A DNA stretch of 42,492 nt from Pseudomonadota bacterium (GCA_026388815.1 JAPLJA010000009.1:1-42492); one strand, 5' to 3'; shown: positions 8,970 through 19,230, numbered from the stretch's first letter. A program made the numbers and translations. Notes: a model not told the origin generated them from the letters alone.

Positions 8970-10958
8970 TTGGGAAACGCTACGATGGGAGAAGCAAAAA
9001 GCGCTGGCCGCATTGTTGCCGGACGTCCTGAACCACGACGGTATACTATTTTTGCGCTCGCGCTTCAAACCTTCCGGTCCCGGGCAGAGGCTGCCTGGCG
9101 ATATGGATTTGGGATCTACCTTTCATTATTGAGACCTCTATGGCAATGTCTTATCCGCTCCGCCAGGTTCGGATTCAGCATAATCGCAAAACTCCGCAAG
9201 TTTATAGTTGCTTTTTGCAGAAAATGGGCGCACCTTAGCTCGAGAATCTTGGGGTGGACGAAATGCAGGTCTGGGTCTGTATGGGATTGGATTGCAGAGC
9301 AGTGGGCATGGGCGGTAGAAGTTAACGCAGCTCACCTCCAGCGAAGGCAACCCCAAATCTCCTCGTCTTCCTCACTGTTTGTGCTTCTAGCGATTATTGC
9401 GAGAGGGGCTAGTATAGTCTGTATCATCTGGGCAATTCGTAACTGGTATGCACCCCTTGCGACCCATCTCTATCGATTTTTTGCAGTTGTTTTGATGGGT
9501 ATTATCTGCTTACTAATCTATGATTTCTCACTCCTGCTGACTTTTGCGTTCGTGCTTCTTTTCATCCCTATTGTTGTGCTAATTGGACTATTCGGCATTA
9601 CTCTCACTGCTGTCCTCTCGACGTTCTTTGTTGCGATGCTAATGGTCCTGTTAAGCGGAATGATCGCTTTGTTGCTTGTTTGCTTGTCGGGATTTGCAGC
9701 GGGCCTGACAAGTGTTGCACTCGTAGCTGCGCTCTTGTTCTTACCAATCCTGATCGGGTGCATCGGCTTCGCTATCTATTTACTGGGTCTGATTCTACTT
9801 CAGTGTGTGGTACTTTTAGCCATCGCCATCTCGCGCCCGGGTCAATATGTGTGGGTGCTTTTGCGTAGTATTGCGTATGTCTGTCCCTCAGGTCGCTGCA
9901 GCAGTCTCCAAGTGCCAGCGCACGTATGCCCGGACTGCGGCTCAGCATACTCCAGGCTATGGCCGAGCAGATATGGCGTATTGCATCACCGATGTGAGGG
10001 TGTCAAAGATAGCCATCCTTGCCATCGATCATTATCTACCCTTGATTCGCTCGGTCGAAACCAGCTCAATCGTGTTTGCGTGAATTGTGGGGGACAATTT
10101 GTATCCAAATCATCCGGCAAGTTGCCAGTAACTGTTGTGGGTATTGCTGGTGGAACAAGTGTCGGTAAAACAACGATGATGTTGATGGCTACGGCAGAAT
10201 TGATAGCGAGCTCGCGAGATAAACAAGCCGGGATAGTTGCGGAAATCGATACAGCGGAACAACGTATTCTCTTTGATAGAGAGAGGCGGCGACTTGAGAG
10301 CGGCGTGACGGTTGCGCCAACCTCAGGGAGCGTACCCGATGCGTTTATATTGCGAGTTAAATATCAAAAATGCAGATCCTTACTCTATCTCTATGATGCT
10401 CCGGGCGAAGAATTTAGTCACATTGATACGTTCAGCCAGCATCAGTGGCTCCAACGTGCTGACGGGTTAATGTTGCTTGTAGATCCTGCTTCTCTGCCTG
10501 GCTTTATCAAGCAAGTCGGCTGCATTCCTGACCCGGAGGTGCAGGCTTCGAAGACACCGCTTACTGATGTAGTTAACTCCTGCATAGTTGCATCAGAGAA
10601 GATGATAGGCATGCAATCAGGCGAGGGTTCGTCAGTGCCCCTGGCAGTAGTCATCACTAAGGCTGATCTAGAGGCCGTAAAACAGCGAGTGGGAAATTTC
10701 TCTGTTGGTATCAACAATGGTGACTTATGTAGACATGCACTATGTGAATGGGGAGCGGGCTCTGCAATGCAAACCGTAGAGAAAAGATTTTCGAATATAA
10801 AATATTTTGCGTGTTCTGCCTTGGGCCGGACTCCAAGCAAGAAGAACACAGCCCCATTTTCTGCCTATGGTGTGTTGGATCCGTTACTTTGGATCCTGGA
10901 GGGGACCGACTCATTGAAGTCCACCAATCAGCGTGGAGTTGTAACGAAAGAGGCATGA
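8970..10958 (+). CDS. Multi-TM / zinc-ribbon / P-loop GTPase-like protein (double-GTPase-type)
   Basis: Several hydrophobic helices; cysteine pairs VCPDCG and VCVNCG; Walker A 'GGTSVGKTT' (about 10149-10175), 'YDAPGEEF' (switch II-like DxPGxE), 'DGLMLLVDP', 'VVITKADL' (TKxD). Exact start codon uncertain. Confidence 0.7.
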   Translation: MGNATMGEAKSAGRIVAGRPEPRRYTIFALALQTFRSRAEAAWRYGFGIYLSLLRPLWQCLIRSARFGFSIIAKLRKFIVAFCRKWAHLSSRILGWTKCRSGSVWDWIAEQWAWAVEVNAAHLQRRQPQISSSSSLFVLLAIIARGASIVCIIWAIRNWYAPLATHLYRFFAVVLMGIICLLIYDFSLLLTFAFVLLFIPIVVLIGLFGITLTAVLSTFFVAMLMVLLSGMIALLLVCLSGFAAGLTSVALVAALLFLPILIGCIGFAIYLLGLILLQCVVLLAIAISRPGQYVWVLLRSIAYVCPSGRCSSLQVPAHVCPDCGSAYSRLWPSRYGVLHHRCEGVKDSHPCHRSLSTLDSLGRNQLNRVCVNCGGQFVSKSSGKLPVTVVGIAGGTSVGKTTMMLMATAELIASSRDKQAGIVAEIDTAEQRILFDRERRRLESGVTVAPTSGSVPDAFILRVKYQKCRSLLYLYDAPGEEFSHIDTFSQHQWLQRADGLMLLVDPASLPGFIKQVGCIPDPEVQASKTPLTDVVNSCIVASEKMIGMQSGEGSSVPLAVVITKADLEAVKQRVGNFSVGINNGDLCRHALCEWGAGSAMQTVEKRFSNIKYFACSALGRTPSKKNTAPFSAYGVLDPLLWILEGTDSLKSTNQRGVVTKEA

Positions 10959-11055
10959 AACTTGAGGTCACGAACTAGCTGTAGGTAGATCAGCGGTTCT
11001 GAGCGGGGATTGGAGAGAATGATTGCGCTGAGTAGCCCACGCTCAGCAAGGAGGA

Positions 11056-13137
11056 ATGATGACTAACAACATTATTCTTGGTATAGATCTCGGCACTACC
11101 TTTTCCGCCATGGCATATGTGGATGATGAGGGTCGAGCGCGGGTCATTCCAAATGCCGAAGGTCAGAACACCACTCCATCAGTCGTGTTGATCGAGAATG
11201 GGAAGGTTGTAGTGGGTGAATTGGCGATGAACCAAGCCGCTACGAAATCCGATCATGTGGTTCGATGGATCAAACGCGCAATGGGGGAACCTGACTACCG
11301 GTTTCAGGGCATGACCCCTGCTGAAATATCCGCTGAGATCCTAAAAAAATTGAAGCGGGATGCTGAACATGCATTCGGACAATCCGTCACTTCTGCAGTC
11401 ATAACATGTCCAGCCTACTTCTCCTCGCCGGAGGTAGAAGCAACTAAGCTTGCCGGCGAACTGGCGGAGTTCGAGGTTCGTGAAATCGTTAAGGAACCGA
11501 CAGCAGCGGCTGTCTACTACGGGGTTGATCATCTCAGTGATGGGCAGAAGCTACTTGTGTACGATCTTGGTGGTGGTACACTTGATGTCACCATCCTGCT
11601 TCTTGAAAAAGGAATTTTCAGGCCTGTCGCCACAGCTGGCGATAGGCGTCTTGGCGGGCATGATTGGACAACAGACCTTTTGAATCGAGTTTGTAGAGAA
11701 CTCACGGAACGGTACGGCGAAGACCCTCGAGTTAGTATTCTTGTCGAGCATAGGCTTTATGAGGAATGTGAGCGCGCCAAACGGGATCTCTCACGAGTAA
11801 AGGAGACCATAATTCCCTGTGTTTATAATGGCCGGGCAGAGGAGGTCCGGGTTACTCGCGATGAGTTTGAGGAGATAACTGATTGGCGCATTAGAGAAAC
11901 AATTAGATGGACTGAGAAAGTGCTTAGTAAACCCGCCATACCAATGACATGGGTGGACATTGACGGCATATTGCTGGTGGGAGGTGCCACAAGAATGCCT
12001 CGGGTTCGGGAAGCACTTAAGGAGACCAGTGGAAAAGAGCCCATTGTCACAGGTGAAGCAGATACAATGGTGGCACTCGGGGCAGCCATTCTCGGTAAAG
12101 GGGAAGTACTGCCAAGGAACGAAAAGAGCGCCCTGGTAGCCACGGGTGAAGGTCGTGGCATTATAGCAGTCAAGTTCGATAGGACCGCATCGCGAACCCT
12201 TGGCACAAAAGTAATGGTGTGGAAGGAAGGAAAACCTGAAATAAGGAACTCGTCGATCATTGCCTATGGTACTCTGCTACCAGCTAAGGTTACGCGAGAC
12301 GATTACCAAATTTCGGTCGAGGGTCAAAGAATTTTCGATGTGCCGGTTGTGGAGTTCGATGATATCGGGCCTGAAGTGATCATAGGGACATATCGGTTTA
12401 TATGTTTACCTCAGACTCGCGCTGGAACACCGATCAGTGTGACATTCTCGTACGATGGCAGTGGCATTGCCGACGTTACAGCGATCGACCAGCGATCAAA
12501 ACGAGCCCTGTCGCGCAGCCAAATTAACTACGAACCACCAGATCTTGCCCAAGTTAAGTCTGCAAGAAAGGAACGGGTGGTAGTATTTGCTTTAGATGTC
12601 TCAGGAAGTATGTCTGGAGACAAAATTATGCGAGCAAAGGAAGCTCTCATTAGCAGTGCAAAGAGCTTGAGCGAGGCCAGCCAGGGAACCGTTAGAATAG
12701 GCGTGGTCACCTTTGGTTCCGAGGCCCGTTGTGTTTGTGAGCCAACTTTGGCTGTCGCAGATATTTGCCGGAAGGTAAAGGATATCGGTACAAGCGGTAC
12801 GACCGCTATGGACAAAGGGATAGCTACCGCAGTTAGCCTTATAAAAAACATTCCTGTCTCGGCGGTTCGTGAGATAGCACTGGTGACCGATGGAATACCT
12901 GATGACAGAGAAGCTGCTCTTGCTGCGGCAAGAGCAGCGGACTCCGATAGAATCGGGCTGTGCATTGTGGGGATTGGAAAGGACGATGTGGATGAAGACT
13001 TTCTAAGGGAAATCACAACGAGAGCATTGACTGTCGAAGGGGCTAATGAACTGGGCGACGCCTTGATGACCCTCTTGACGGAGACTTCGGATCGTACCGG
13101 TTGTCCTAATTTAATTACTTGGGGAGGACAAGAATGA
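11056..13137 (+). CDS. Hsp70 (DnaK-like) nucleotide-binding and substrate-binding-beta domain fused to a vWA domain
   Basis: Hsp70 motifs GIDLGTTFSAMAYV, VYDLGGGTLDVTIL, LVGGATRMPRV. C-terminal vWA MIDAS: FALDVSGSMSG (DxSxS), TSGTTAMDKGI, VTDGIPDD. Confidence 0.93.
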   Translation: MMTNNIILGIDLGTTFSAMAYVDDEGRARVIPNAEGQNTTPSVVLIENGKVVVGELAMNQAATKSDHVVRWIKRAMGEPDYRFQGMTPAEISAEILKKLKRDAEHAFGQSVTSAVITCPAYFSSPEVEATKLAGELAEFEVREIVKEPTAAAVYYGVDHLSDGQKLLVYDLGGGTLDVTILLLEKGIFRPVATAGDRRLGGHDWTTDLLNRVCRELTERYGEDPRVSILVEHRLYEECERAKRDLSRVKETIIPCVYNGRAEEVRVTRDEFEEITDWRIRETIRWTEKVLSKPAIPMTWVDIDGILLVGGATRMPRVREALKETSGKEPIVTGEADTMVALGAAILGKGEVLPRNEKSALVATGEGRGIIAVKFDRTASRTLGTKVMVWKEGKPEIRNSSIIAYGTLLPAKVTRDDYQISVEGQRIFDVPVVEFDDIGPEVIIGTYRFICLPQTRAGTPISVTFSYDGSGIADVTAIDQRSKRALSRSQINYEPPDLAQVKSARKERVVVFALDVSGSMSGDKIMRAKEALISSAKSLSEASQGTVRIGVVTFGSEARCVCEPTLAVADICRKVKDIGTSGTTAMDKGIATAVSLIKNIPVSAVREIALVTDGIPDDREAALAAARAADSDRIGLCIVGIGKDDVDEDFLREITTRALTVEGANELGDALMTLLTETSDRTGCPNLITWGGQE

Positions 13138-13889
13138 TAAATGAAGAGCCGACAAAAGATGGGAAGCAAATCCCAACGCAGGGCGACGCAGATAGAAGTG
13201 GTCATAGCGATCCAAAGGAAATCCTGCCTCAAGAAACTCAAACCCCCTTATTTGAAACTATGGAAGATACAGAAAGAAAGCCTGGGTCACCAGCTTCTGG
13301 GGCGAGTGATACCGCTGCATTGATGTTCAAGGAAGAGCGCTTACAAACCATCCTGGATCTTTGCCAGTGCTTTCAAAATCAATTGCACAACGCCGAGAAA
13401 GCCACCGGGGAGATGAAGCGCGGCCAAGAGTTGCTGGCCGCTAAACTACGTGAATTGTCAGATAAGCTGGATGATATTACCAGTTCTTTCAGCGAACCAC
13501 GAATTCGAGACTTATTGACGAGCCTTTTGCTATTGCATGATTTGGTGGATCAAATGGCAGGGGGAGCCGCCGACAAAAAATCGTCTATGGATCATGAACG
13601 CAATTACGGCGTCCTACTAAGCCAAATCTACCAAATCCTTGGACTTCATGGTATTCAAATCATACCTACTGATGTTCGTTTCGATGAGAATTTACACCGG
13701 GCAATACGAACGATGGAGACCGATGATCCGTCCCAGGACGGCCGGATTGTACAGGTTTTCCAGACGGGGTTTAGATCACAGCGAAGGATCTTGCGTTATG
13801 CAAATGTGGAGGTGATGACGCTGGCCCATCACGCCGGAGAGGGAGAGCAAACAAAAGATGTCTCGGACGACGTCCGGGAGACGAAATGA
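13134..13889 (+). CDS. GrpE-like nucleotide exchange factor
   Basis: Long helical region followed by 'LGLHGIQIIPTDVRFDENLHRAIRTMETDDPSQDGRIVQVFQTGFRSQRRILRYANVEV', the GrpE beta-domain pattern. ATGA overlap with the upstream Hsp70 stop (13134-13137). Confidence 0.75.
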   Translation: MINEEPTKDGKQIPTQGDADRSGHSDPKEILPQETQTPLFETMEDTERKPGSPASGASDTAALMFKEERLQTILDLCQCFQNQLHNAEKATGEMKRGQELLAAKLRELSDKLDDITSSFSEPRIRDLLTSLLLLHDLVDQMAGGAADKKSSMDHERNYGVLLSQIYQILGLHGIQIIPTDVRFDENLHRAIRTMETDDPSQDGRIVQVFQTGFRSQRRILRYANVEVMTLAHHAGEGEQTKDVSDDVRETK

Positions 13890-13952
13890 CAGTTAAGCAG
13901 GAGAGGGAGAAGAAATTGAATCGAGCCTTATGCTCGTAGAAAGGAGCTACCC

Positions 13953-15533
13953 ATGGTAAGATATGGTATTGATCTTGGAACAACCTATTCAGCGATTTCG
14001 TGTTACGATCCCAACAGGAAGTTTGTTCAAGTAGCACAACTCAATACGGCTGACGGAGGGCCGATCCTCCGATCTGTGGTGTACTATCCAGCTAATGGAA
14101 AACCGGTGGTGGGAGAGGCTGCAATGAATGCTCTCGCGCGATTCCCCGATCGTGTGATCATCGGAATTAAGCGCAGTATGGGTGATGCCTGGAAGACGCC
14201 TCCCATTGATGGCAAACAATACACACCGGCCGAAGTGTCCTCTGAGATACTGAAGGTGTTAAAGGCGGATGGCGAGGCCTTCTTTGGCCAGCCTGTCGAG
14301 GATGTTATAATTACTGTTCCTGCCTATTTCGGCTCTGACCAACGCCGCGATACCGCGGAGGCCGGACGATTGGCGGGGCTGAACGTCCTGCGTCTGTTGG
14401 AGGAGCCCTCGGCCGCAGCGCTTGCCTTTGCCATTGATCAGGTGGACATGATCGCTGGGCGCAACATCCTGGTATATGATCTGGGTGGCGGCACTTTTGA
14501 CGTAACGCTGATCCATTGTGAGCGAGAGGAGTACGAGCCCGGTGCCGTAGGTCTCAAGATTCGCACTATATGCAAGGATGGAAACCGCAAGCTTGGTGGG
14601 CTTGACTGGGATAGTGAATTAAGAAAAATTGTCGGTAACAGATGTATGGAAAAGTTCCAGTACGACCCGAGAATTGATACCGCTGATGACGCATGGCTCT
14701 ATGAACAGTGTGAGAAGAACAAACGACACCTCAGCCAACTGGAGTCCGTTTCTATCCCTGCTGACATGCGTGGCCACACGGTGGAGGTGACTCTCAGCGA
14801 GTTTCAAGAGAAGACGGCTCAACATTTGCACAAGACTCGCCTCTTGCTCGAGAAGGTACTACAAATGGCAGAGAACCCGGATGAGGAACTCAGAGGACAA
14901 TTTCCCGAAATTCTTCCGCTGAGGCGAGACCAAATCGAAATGTTGCTTTGCGGCGGGGCGACGAAAATGCCTGCGGTGGAAGCTCTCATACAGGAGATCA
15001 TGGGCCGGCCGCCTTTGAAACATGGCAATCCGGAACTGCTTGTGGCCATGGGTGCTGCTTATGCTGCTTATCTCTCGCCGCACCTGGGCGAGGAAAAGCC
15101 TCTTATCACCACTTATGATAAAGCTGGGAAGCCAATCACAGTCGATGCGCCGCCGGAGAATATCGAAATTGTCGTCCAACCGGTCGGAATAGAGGTACTC
15201 AAGGATGCCGAACATCCGGAGTTAGGGACAAAGATTGATCCGGTAATTCCTGGTGGTGCTAATGTGGGAGTAATCCACAAGGGTCATTATGCCGCAGCAT
15301 TTGACGGCGCAATGGCGGTCGAGATTGTACTGTGGGAGGGTGATGATCCCGATCCAGCAAACTGCATTCGATTGGACAGCTTCATGATGCATACAAATAA
15401 GCCTGGACGACCGAAAGGTTGGGGGATTACTGTGGAATTGAAGTACGATGATAGCGGCAAGATTGTCGGCAAGGCCATGGACGATGAGACGAAAGAGGAG
15501 ATGCAAATATCTTATGAACGGCGCAGATCTTAG
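13953..15533 (+). CDS. Second Hsp70 (DnaK-like) protein
   Basis: YGIDLGTTYSAISCY, VIITVPAYFGSDQRRDT, VYDLGGGTFDVTLI, LCGGATKMPAV; lacks a typical C-terminal lid. Confidence 0.93.
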   Translation: MVRYGIDLGTTYSAISCYDPNRKFVQVAQLNTADGGPILRSVVYYPANGKPVVGEAAMNALARFPDRVIIGIKRSMGDAWKTPPIDGKQYTPAEVSSEILKVLKADGEAFFGQPVEDVIITVPAYFGSDQRRDTAEAGRLAGLNVLRLLEEPSAAALAFAIDQVDMIAGRNILVYDLGGGTFDVTLIHCEREEYEPGAVGLKIRTICKDGNRKLGGLDWDSELRKIVGNRCMEKFQYDPRIDTADDAWLYEQCEKNKRHLSQLESVSIPADMRGHTVEVTLSEFQEKTAQHLHKTRLLLEKVLQMAENPDEELRGQFPEILPLRRDQIEMLLCGGATKMPAVEALIQEIMGRPPLKHGNPELLVAMGAAYAAYLSPHLGEEKPLITTYDKAGKPITVDAPPENIEIVVQPVGIEVLKDAEHPELGTKIDPVIPGGANVGVIHKGHYAAAFDGAMAVEIVLWEGDDPDPANCIRLDSFMMHTNKPGRPKGWGITVELKYDDSGKIVGKAMDDETKEEMQISYERRRS

Positions 15534-15601
15534 AATTACTGTCAAGTTGATAAACCCATTAAGCGAGTGGCTGATTAGTGCAAGATTAGGAGATGCTGCC
15601 T

Positions 15602-18600
15602 ATGCCTGAAACTCTAAACGAAATCCTCTCTCACTTTCATGCCCTGAAAGCGCCTGGAGGCCCAAATGGGAAAGTAAGCGGTGATTTTGACAAGGTTCAG
15701 GCGCAGATTAAGCATGTTGAGGTTATTTACGATCGCATTCGTAATCGAAGCCCCTCACCTGAGGAGCGCGCAGAAGCAGGTATATGGTTCGGCACTGTGC
15801 AGAACCTCCGAAGTCGTCAAAAGTTCCAGGAATATGTGGAGAAACTCCAGGGGATGTTCTGGGACATGGCGAAGGCAATGCCTAATGCTACGTCAGACCT
15901 CCTGATACAAGTCGCAAAAGATAAATTTGACTTCGATGACGATTTCGCCAGGAGGACTGTCGAAGAGGGCCTGCCCCGGCGGCCTGAAGACCCGTGGCGT
16001 GTGCTTAATCTGGAAGCACATGCACGCCCAAAGTGCGTGAAGCTGAACTGGCGAAGGCCAAGCAATAACTGCGACAAAATCATAGTTCAGAGGAACGAAG
16101 TTGGAACAAACACGCAACCCAAAACCATTGTTGATAATCAGTGCCGCGACGATTACCCTGATAAAGATATTGAGCCCGGCAAGCGCTATAAATATATGGT
16201 CTATTCCCTCTTCCAAGGGCTGACCAACAGGGACCCGGCGGAGATCGAGGTTCTTGTCCCGGTCGAGGTGCATGACCTACGTGCCGAGTGCAAGGTTAGC
16301 GAAGGCAAATTGCGCGTAGAACTGTCCTGGAAGCCCCCTGACTTCTGCACAGGGGTTGTGGTTTTTCGCAAAATCGGTAACCAACCGGCTGATGCGGACA
16401 CTGACATAATTAAGGAGATAGACGATGGGAAATGTGGAAGCTATTCTGACGAGGCCGTAGTAGAAGGCAAAGACCACTATTACTTGCTGGTGGCAAGGTT
16501 TGAGGTTAACGGGAGATCGGATGGTGTTTTTTCCAAGAAGGTTCCGGTTCCACAAACTCCGGGGCGTGTGGATTGGGCCAAAGCAACGTACGACGGAAAA
16601 ACAAATAGTGTCTCTTTCGAATGGAAATCCTTGGCAGAGAGTGGTCCGATCGATTATCTCGTCGTTCGAAGAGGTGGTGAATTTCTCCCCCACTCTCTTT
16701 CGGAGGGTGAATTGGTCGTCGAGACCAAAGAAACCAAATGTGTTGACAAAGGACATAAGAAAGAGCTTGAACCTGGTAGAGTCTATTCATACACTGTTTT
16801 TTGCCGCCGCCAAGGACTGCTGAGTCGGGAAGGCACACCCACCAATCAGATTATTACTTGTCGCGAGATGGATGAGAATGATCTCATATGCGAGCCTGGC
16901 GATGGAGAAATCATTCTGTCGTGGAAGCTCCCTAAGACCGCTGTGGATGTCCTGTTACAGCGAACAATCGATCCGACTGTGCCCGGTGGTCCAAACGACA
17001 AGAGCGCATTTCAGGTCCCACATTCCCCCGAAGGGGCTCGTGACACAGGTTTAACTAATAATACCGGCTATAATTATCGTGTCTGTTGTGTCTACCGATT
17101 GCCTGACGGCCAGCCTGGATATTCGGATGGTATCCTTAAAAAAGGTGTCACCCCGAAGGAGGCTCCTCCACCGATAAGAAACCTGGTGCTTACACGGGAA
17201 GGGGACGGAGTACGAATCATACATGAACCAGTTACTGATGCGAAAGTAGTCATATACCGCTGCCCCAAACCACCACCGGTACAATGCGGTGATTTGGTTA
17301 GAGCAGCGGACACTGAAAAATGGGGGGGGAGGATTGATCGTGACGGACCGACCACTGCCCTTGACAAAGCGCCAAAGTCAGATTGGCTCTATTACTTCCC
17401 TGTTACCTTTCGGGTTTCCCAGACCACTGGTACTATGGGTCAGATTCGTCGGTTGCCTATTCCTGAGGTCACAGATCTGGGCGCGTTCGTAGTGGATGCA
17501 GGAGTGCGGCTCCGGTGGCAATGGCCGGAATCATGTGAATTCGTCCGTGTAAGACGCCGTATCGGGACATGGCCTGAGGGTCTGGAGGATTCCAGCGCAA
17601 CACGTTTGGATGTTACTCATGACGAATACAACCAGAAGGGCGAAAGCGCCTTAGACCGATTGCCACCGAAAGCCGGTGAAGTTCAAGAGGTATACTATGT
17701 CGCTTACAGCAGAATAGGTAATGAATTCGCGTCCGGTGATGCCGATGGAAGTCGCTGCCATATTTCAGTCAAGCGTGTGCCCGAACTTGAGTTCGACTGG
17801 CAACCGAACCATCGCAGTGTCCTGGTACGTTGGAGGTTTGATTCAGTTCCCGACAATTTCAGCGGATTCGTGCTTACCGGGAACCCGGATCGGCCACCCT
17901 TTGATGAAAGTGACGGAAATGAACTGCTGAGGTGCGTTCCTGACTCCGACAGCAATGGAAATCTCACAACCTGGCACGAACATAGAATCGCTCTTGCCAA
18001 AGGGAAAAATGATTTGTATCATCGGGTGTTCCTTGTACAGAGAAATGATTACTCTCGAATACGAATCACTTATCCGAAACAACCGGCTCAGGTTTCCGGA
18101 AGGCGACGCCCCCGCAAACAGGTTGTTTGCCCCCACTGTTTCAAAACTTTCAGCGTGTGGCAGATACGATTCCGATACGGGAAAGATGATCCAAATTCAG
18201 GCAATAATTACCCATTGCCAAAAGCTTGGTGGGCTCGTATTAATCCCTTCTATCGCATGCAACTGAAAATGCCCACGGGTCCAGATGGACGGGCGTTCGC
18301 GGACAAACTGTGCCCCCACTGTTGCTCTGGAGCGAATTTAAGAGCGTTGCCGTACACGGCTGGCGCGCACCGAAGCCTGATAATCGGACTACTTGGCGCG
18401 TCGGGAGCAGGCAAAACCCATTATGTCGTCAGTCTCGTTCAGAGGCTGCGAAACATGGGATATGAATTGTGTGACATCGACGACGATACCATTTCACGCT
18501 TCACGAAGTTGCAAATCAGGCTGTTCAAAGATAAGACCCCGCTAACCCTAACTCAACGCGATAGGGAACCACCTCTAATCTATAGCCTGGATGGGAAAAC

Positions 18601-19186
18601 TCAGTCCTGCACCCTGGCGCTACACGACACCGCGGGCGAGCACCTAATTAAGGGGAAAGATATCCTTATGGAAACGCCGTATCTCCGTGAGGCCGACGGC
18701 CTTATCTTTCTTGTGGACCCGCTACAATGTGCCACGTTGGCTGGCGCCTTGGGCAAAAAGGCATCTGACGAACTAGCCGGGTTAGTCATGGATGCAGTGA
18801 TAAATGCCTTTCATCTTTGGGGGGTGAAGATGAAAGGCGAGAAGTTTACCGTACCATTGGCCTTGGTCTTCACGAAGGCGGATATATTGCGGGATGCAGG
18901 ACTTATCAATAATGATCTGCTGTGGCATCAACCGATTTTTAACGAAGGTGGCTACAACGTTCACCTGCACCAAGACACCGATGCCGCCTTCGGAAGGCTC
19001 GTTGCGGGAAAAGATACCAAATTATTCACGGGGGTAACCAAACATTTTCGTGATCATGCATTTTTTGGTGTTTCCGCGACGGGGTGTAACGCGGAGCAGG
19101 GACATTTTTCACGGGTTGTGCCTCATAGGGTGGAGGACCCTCTGCTCTGGTTGCTCTTTCGACTTGGGGTCATCGAGGGCAGGTGA
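15602..19186 (+). CDS. FN3-like repeat / zinc-ribbon / P-loop GTPase-like protein (double-GTPase-type)
   Basis: Repeated beta-rich modules with 'L.W..P......V.RR.G..P......G......DT.L..G..Y.Y.V'; CPHC...CPHC knuckles; Walker A GASGAGKT (18395-18418), LHDTAGEH, DGLIFLVDPLQ, LVFTKADIL. ORF track start 15593; ATG 15602 has better RBS spacing. Confidence 0.75.
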   Translation: MPETLNEILSHFHALKAPGGPNGKVSGDFDKVQAQIKHVEVIYDRIRNRSPSPEERAEAGIWFGTVQNLRSRQKFQEYVEKLQGMFWDMAKAMPNATSDLLIQVAKDKFDFDDDFARRTVEEGLPRRPEDPWRVLNLEAHARPKCVKLNWRRPSNNCDKIIVQRNEVGTNTQPKTIVDNQCRDDYPDKDIEPGKRYKYMVYSLFQGLTNRDPAEIEVLVPVEVHDLRAECKVSEGKLRVELSWKPPDFCTGVVVFRKIGNQPADADTDIIKEIDDGKCGSYSDEAVVEGKDHYYLLVARFEVNGRSDGVFSKKVPVPQTPGRVDWAKATYDGKTNSVSFEWKSLAESGPIDYLVVRRGGEFLPHSLSEGELVVETKETKCVDKGHKKELEPGRVYSYTVFCRRQGLLSREGTPTNQIITCREMDENDLICEPGDGEIILSWKLPKTAVDVLLQRTIDPTVPGGPNDKSAFQVPHSPEGARDTGLTNNTGYNYRVCCVYRLPDGQPGYSDGILKKGVTPKEAPPPIRNLVLTREGDGVRIIHEPVTDAKVVIYRCPKPPPVQCGDLVRAADTEKWGGRIDRDGPTTALDKAPKSDWLYYFPVTFRVSQTTGTMGQIRRLPIPEVTDLGAFVVDAGVRLRWQWPESCEFVRVRRRIGTWPEGLEDSSATRLDVTHDEYNQKGESALDRLPPKAGEVQEVYYVAYSRIGNEFASGDADGSRCHISVKRVPELEFDWQPNHRSVLVRWRFDSVPDNFSGFVLTGNPDRPPFDESDGNELLRCVPDSDSNGNLTTWHEHRIALAKGKNDLYHRVFLVQRNDYSRIRITYPKQPAQVSGRRRPRKQVVCPHCFKTFSVWQIRFRYGKDDPNSGNNYPLPKAWWARINPFYRMQLKMPTGPDGRAFADKLCPHCCSGANLRALPYTAGAHRSLIIGLLGASGAGKTHYVVSLVQRLRNMGYELCDIDDDTISRFTKLQIRLFKDKTPLTLTQRDREPPLIYSLDGKTQSCTLALHDTAGEHLIKGKDILMETPYLREADGLIFLVDPLQCATLAGALGKKASDELAGLVMDAVINAFHLWGVKMKGEKFTVPLALVFTKADILRDAGLINNDLLWHQPIFNEGGYNVHLHQDTDAAFGRLVAGKDTKLFTGVTKHFRDHAFFGVSATGCNAEQGHFSRVVPHRVEDPLLWLLFRLGVIEGR

Positions 19187-19230
19187 GTGGATAATTACAG
19201 GGAGTGTTTCTTATCAAGGAGGAGTTCATA

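Noticed and set aside
11823-12260. 145-aa minus-strand ORF
   Set aside because: Shadow ORF fully inside the Hsp70 gene; no motif.
12528-13241. 237-aa ORF on the minus strand
   Set aside because: Antisense to the Hsp70-vWA gene, which has clear conserved motifs; the composition is low-complexity Ser/Ala and typical of a shadow ORF.
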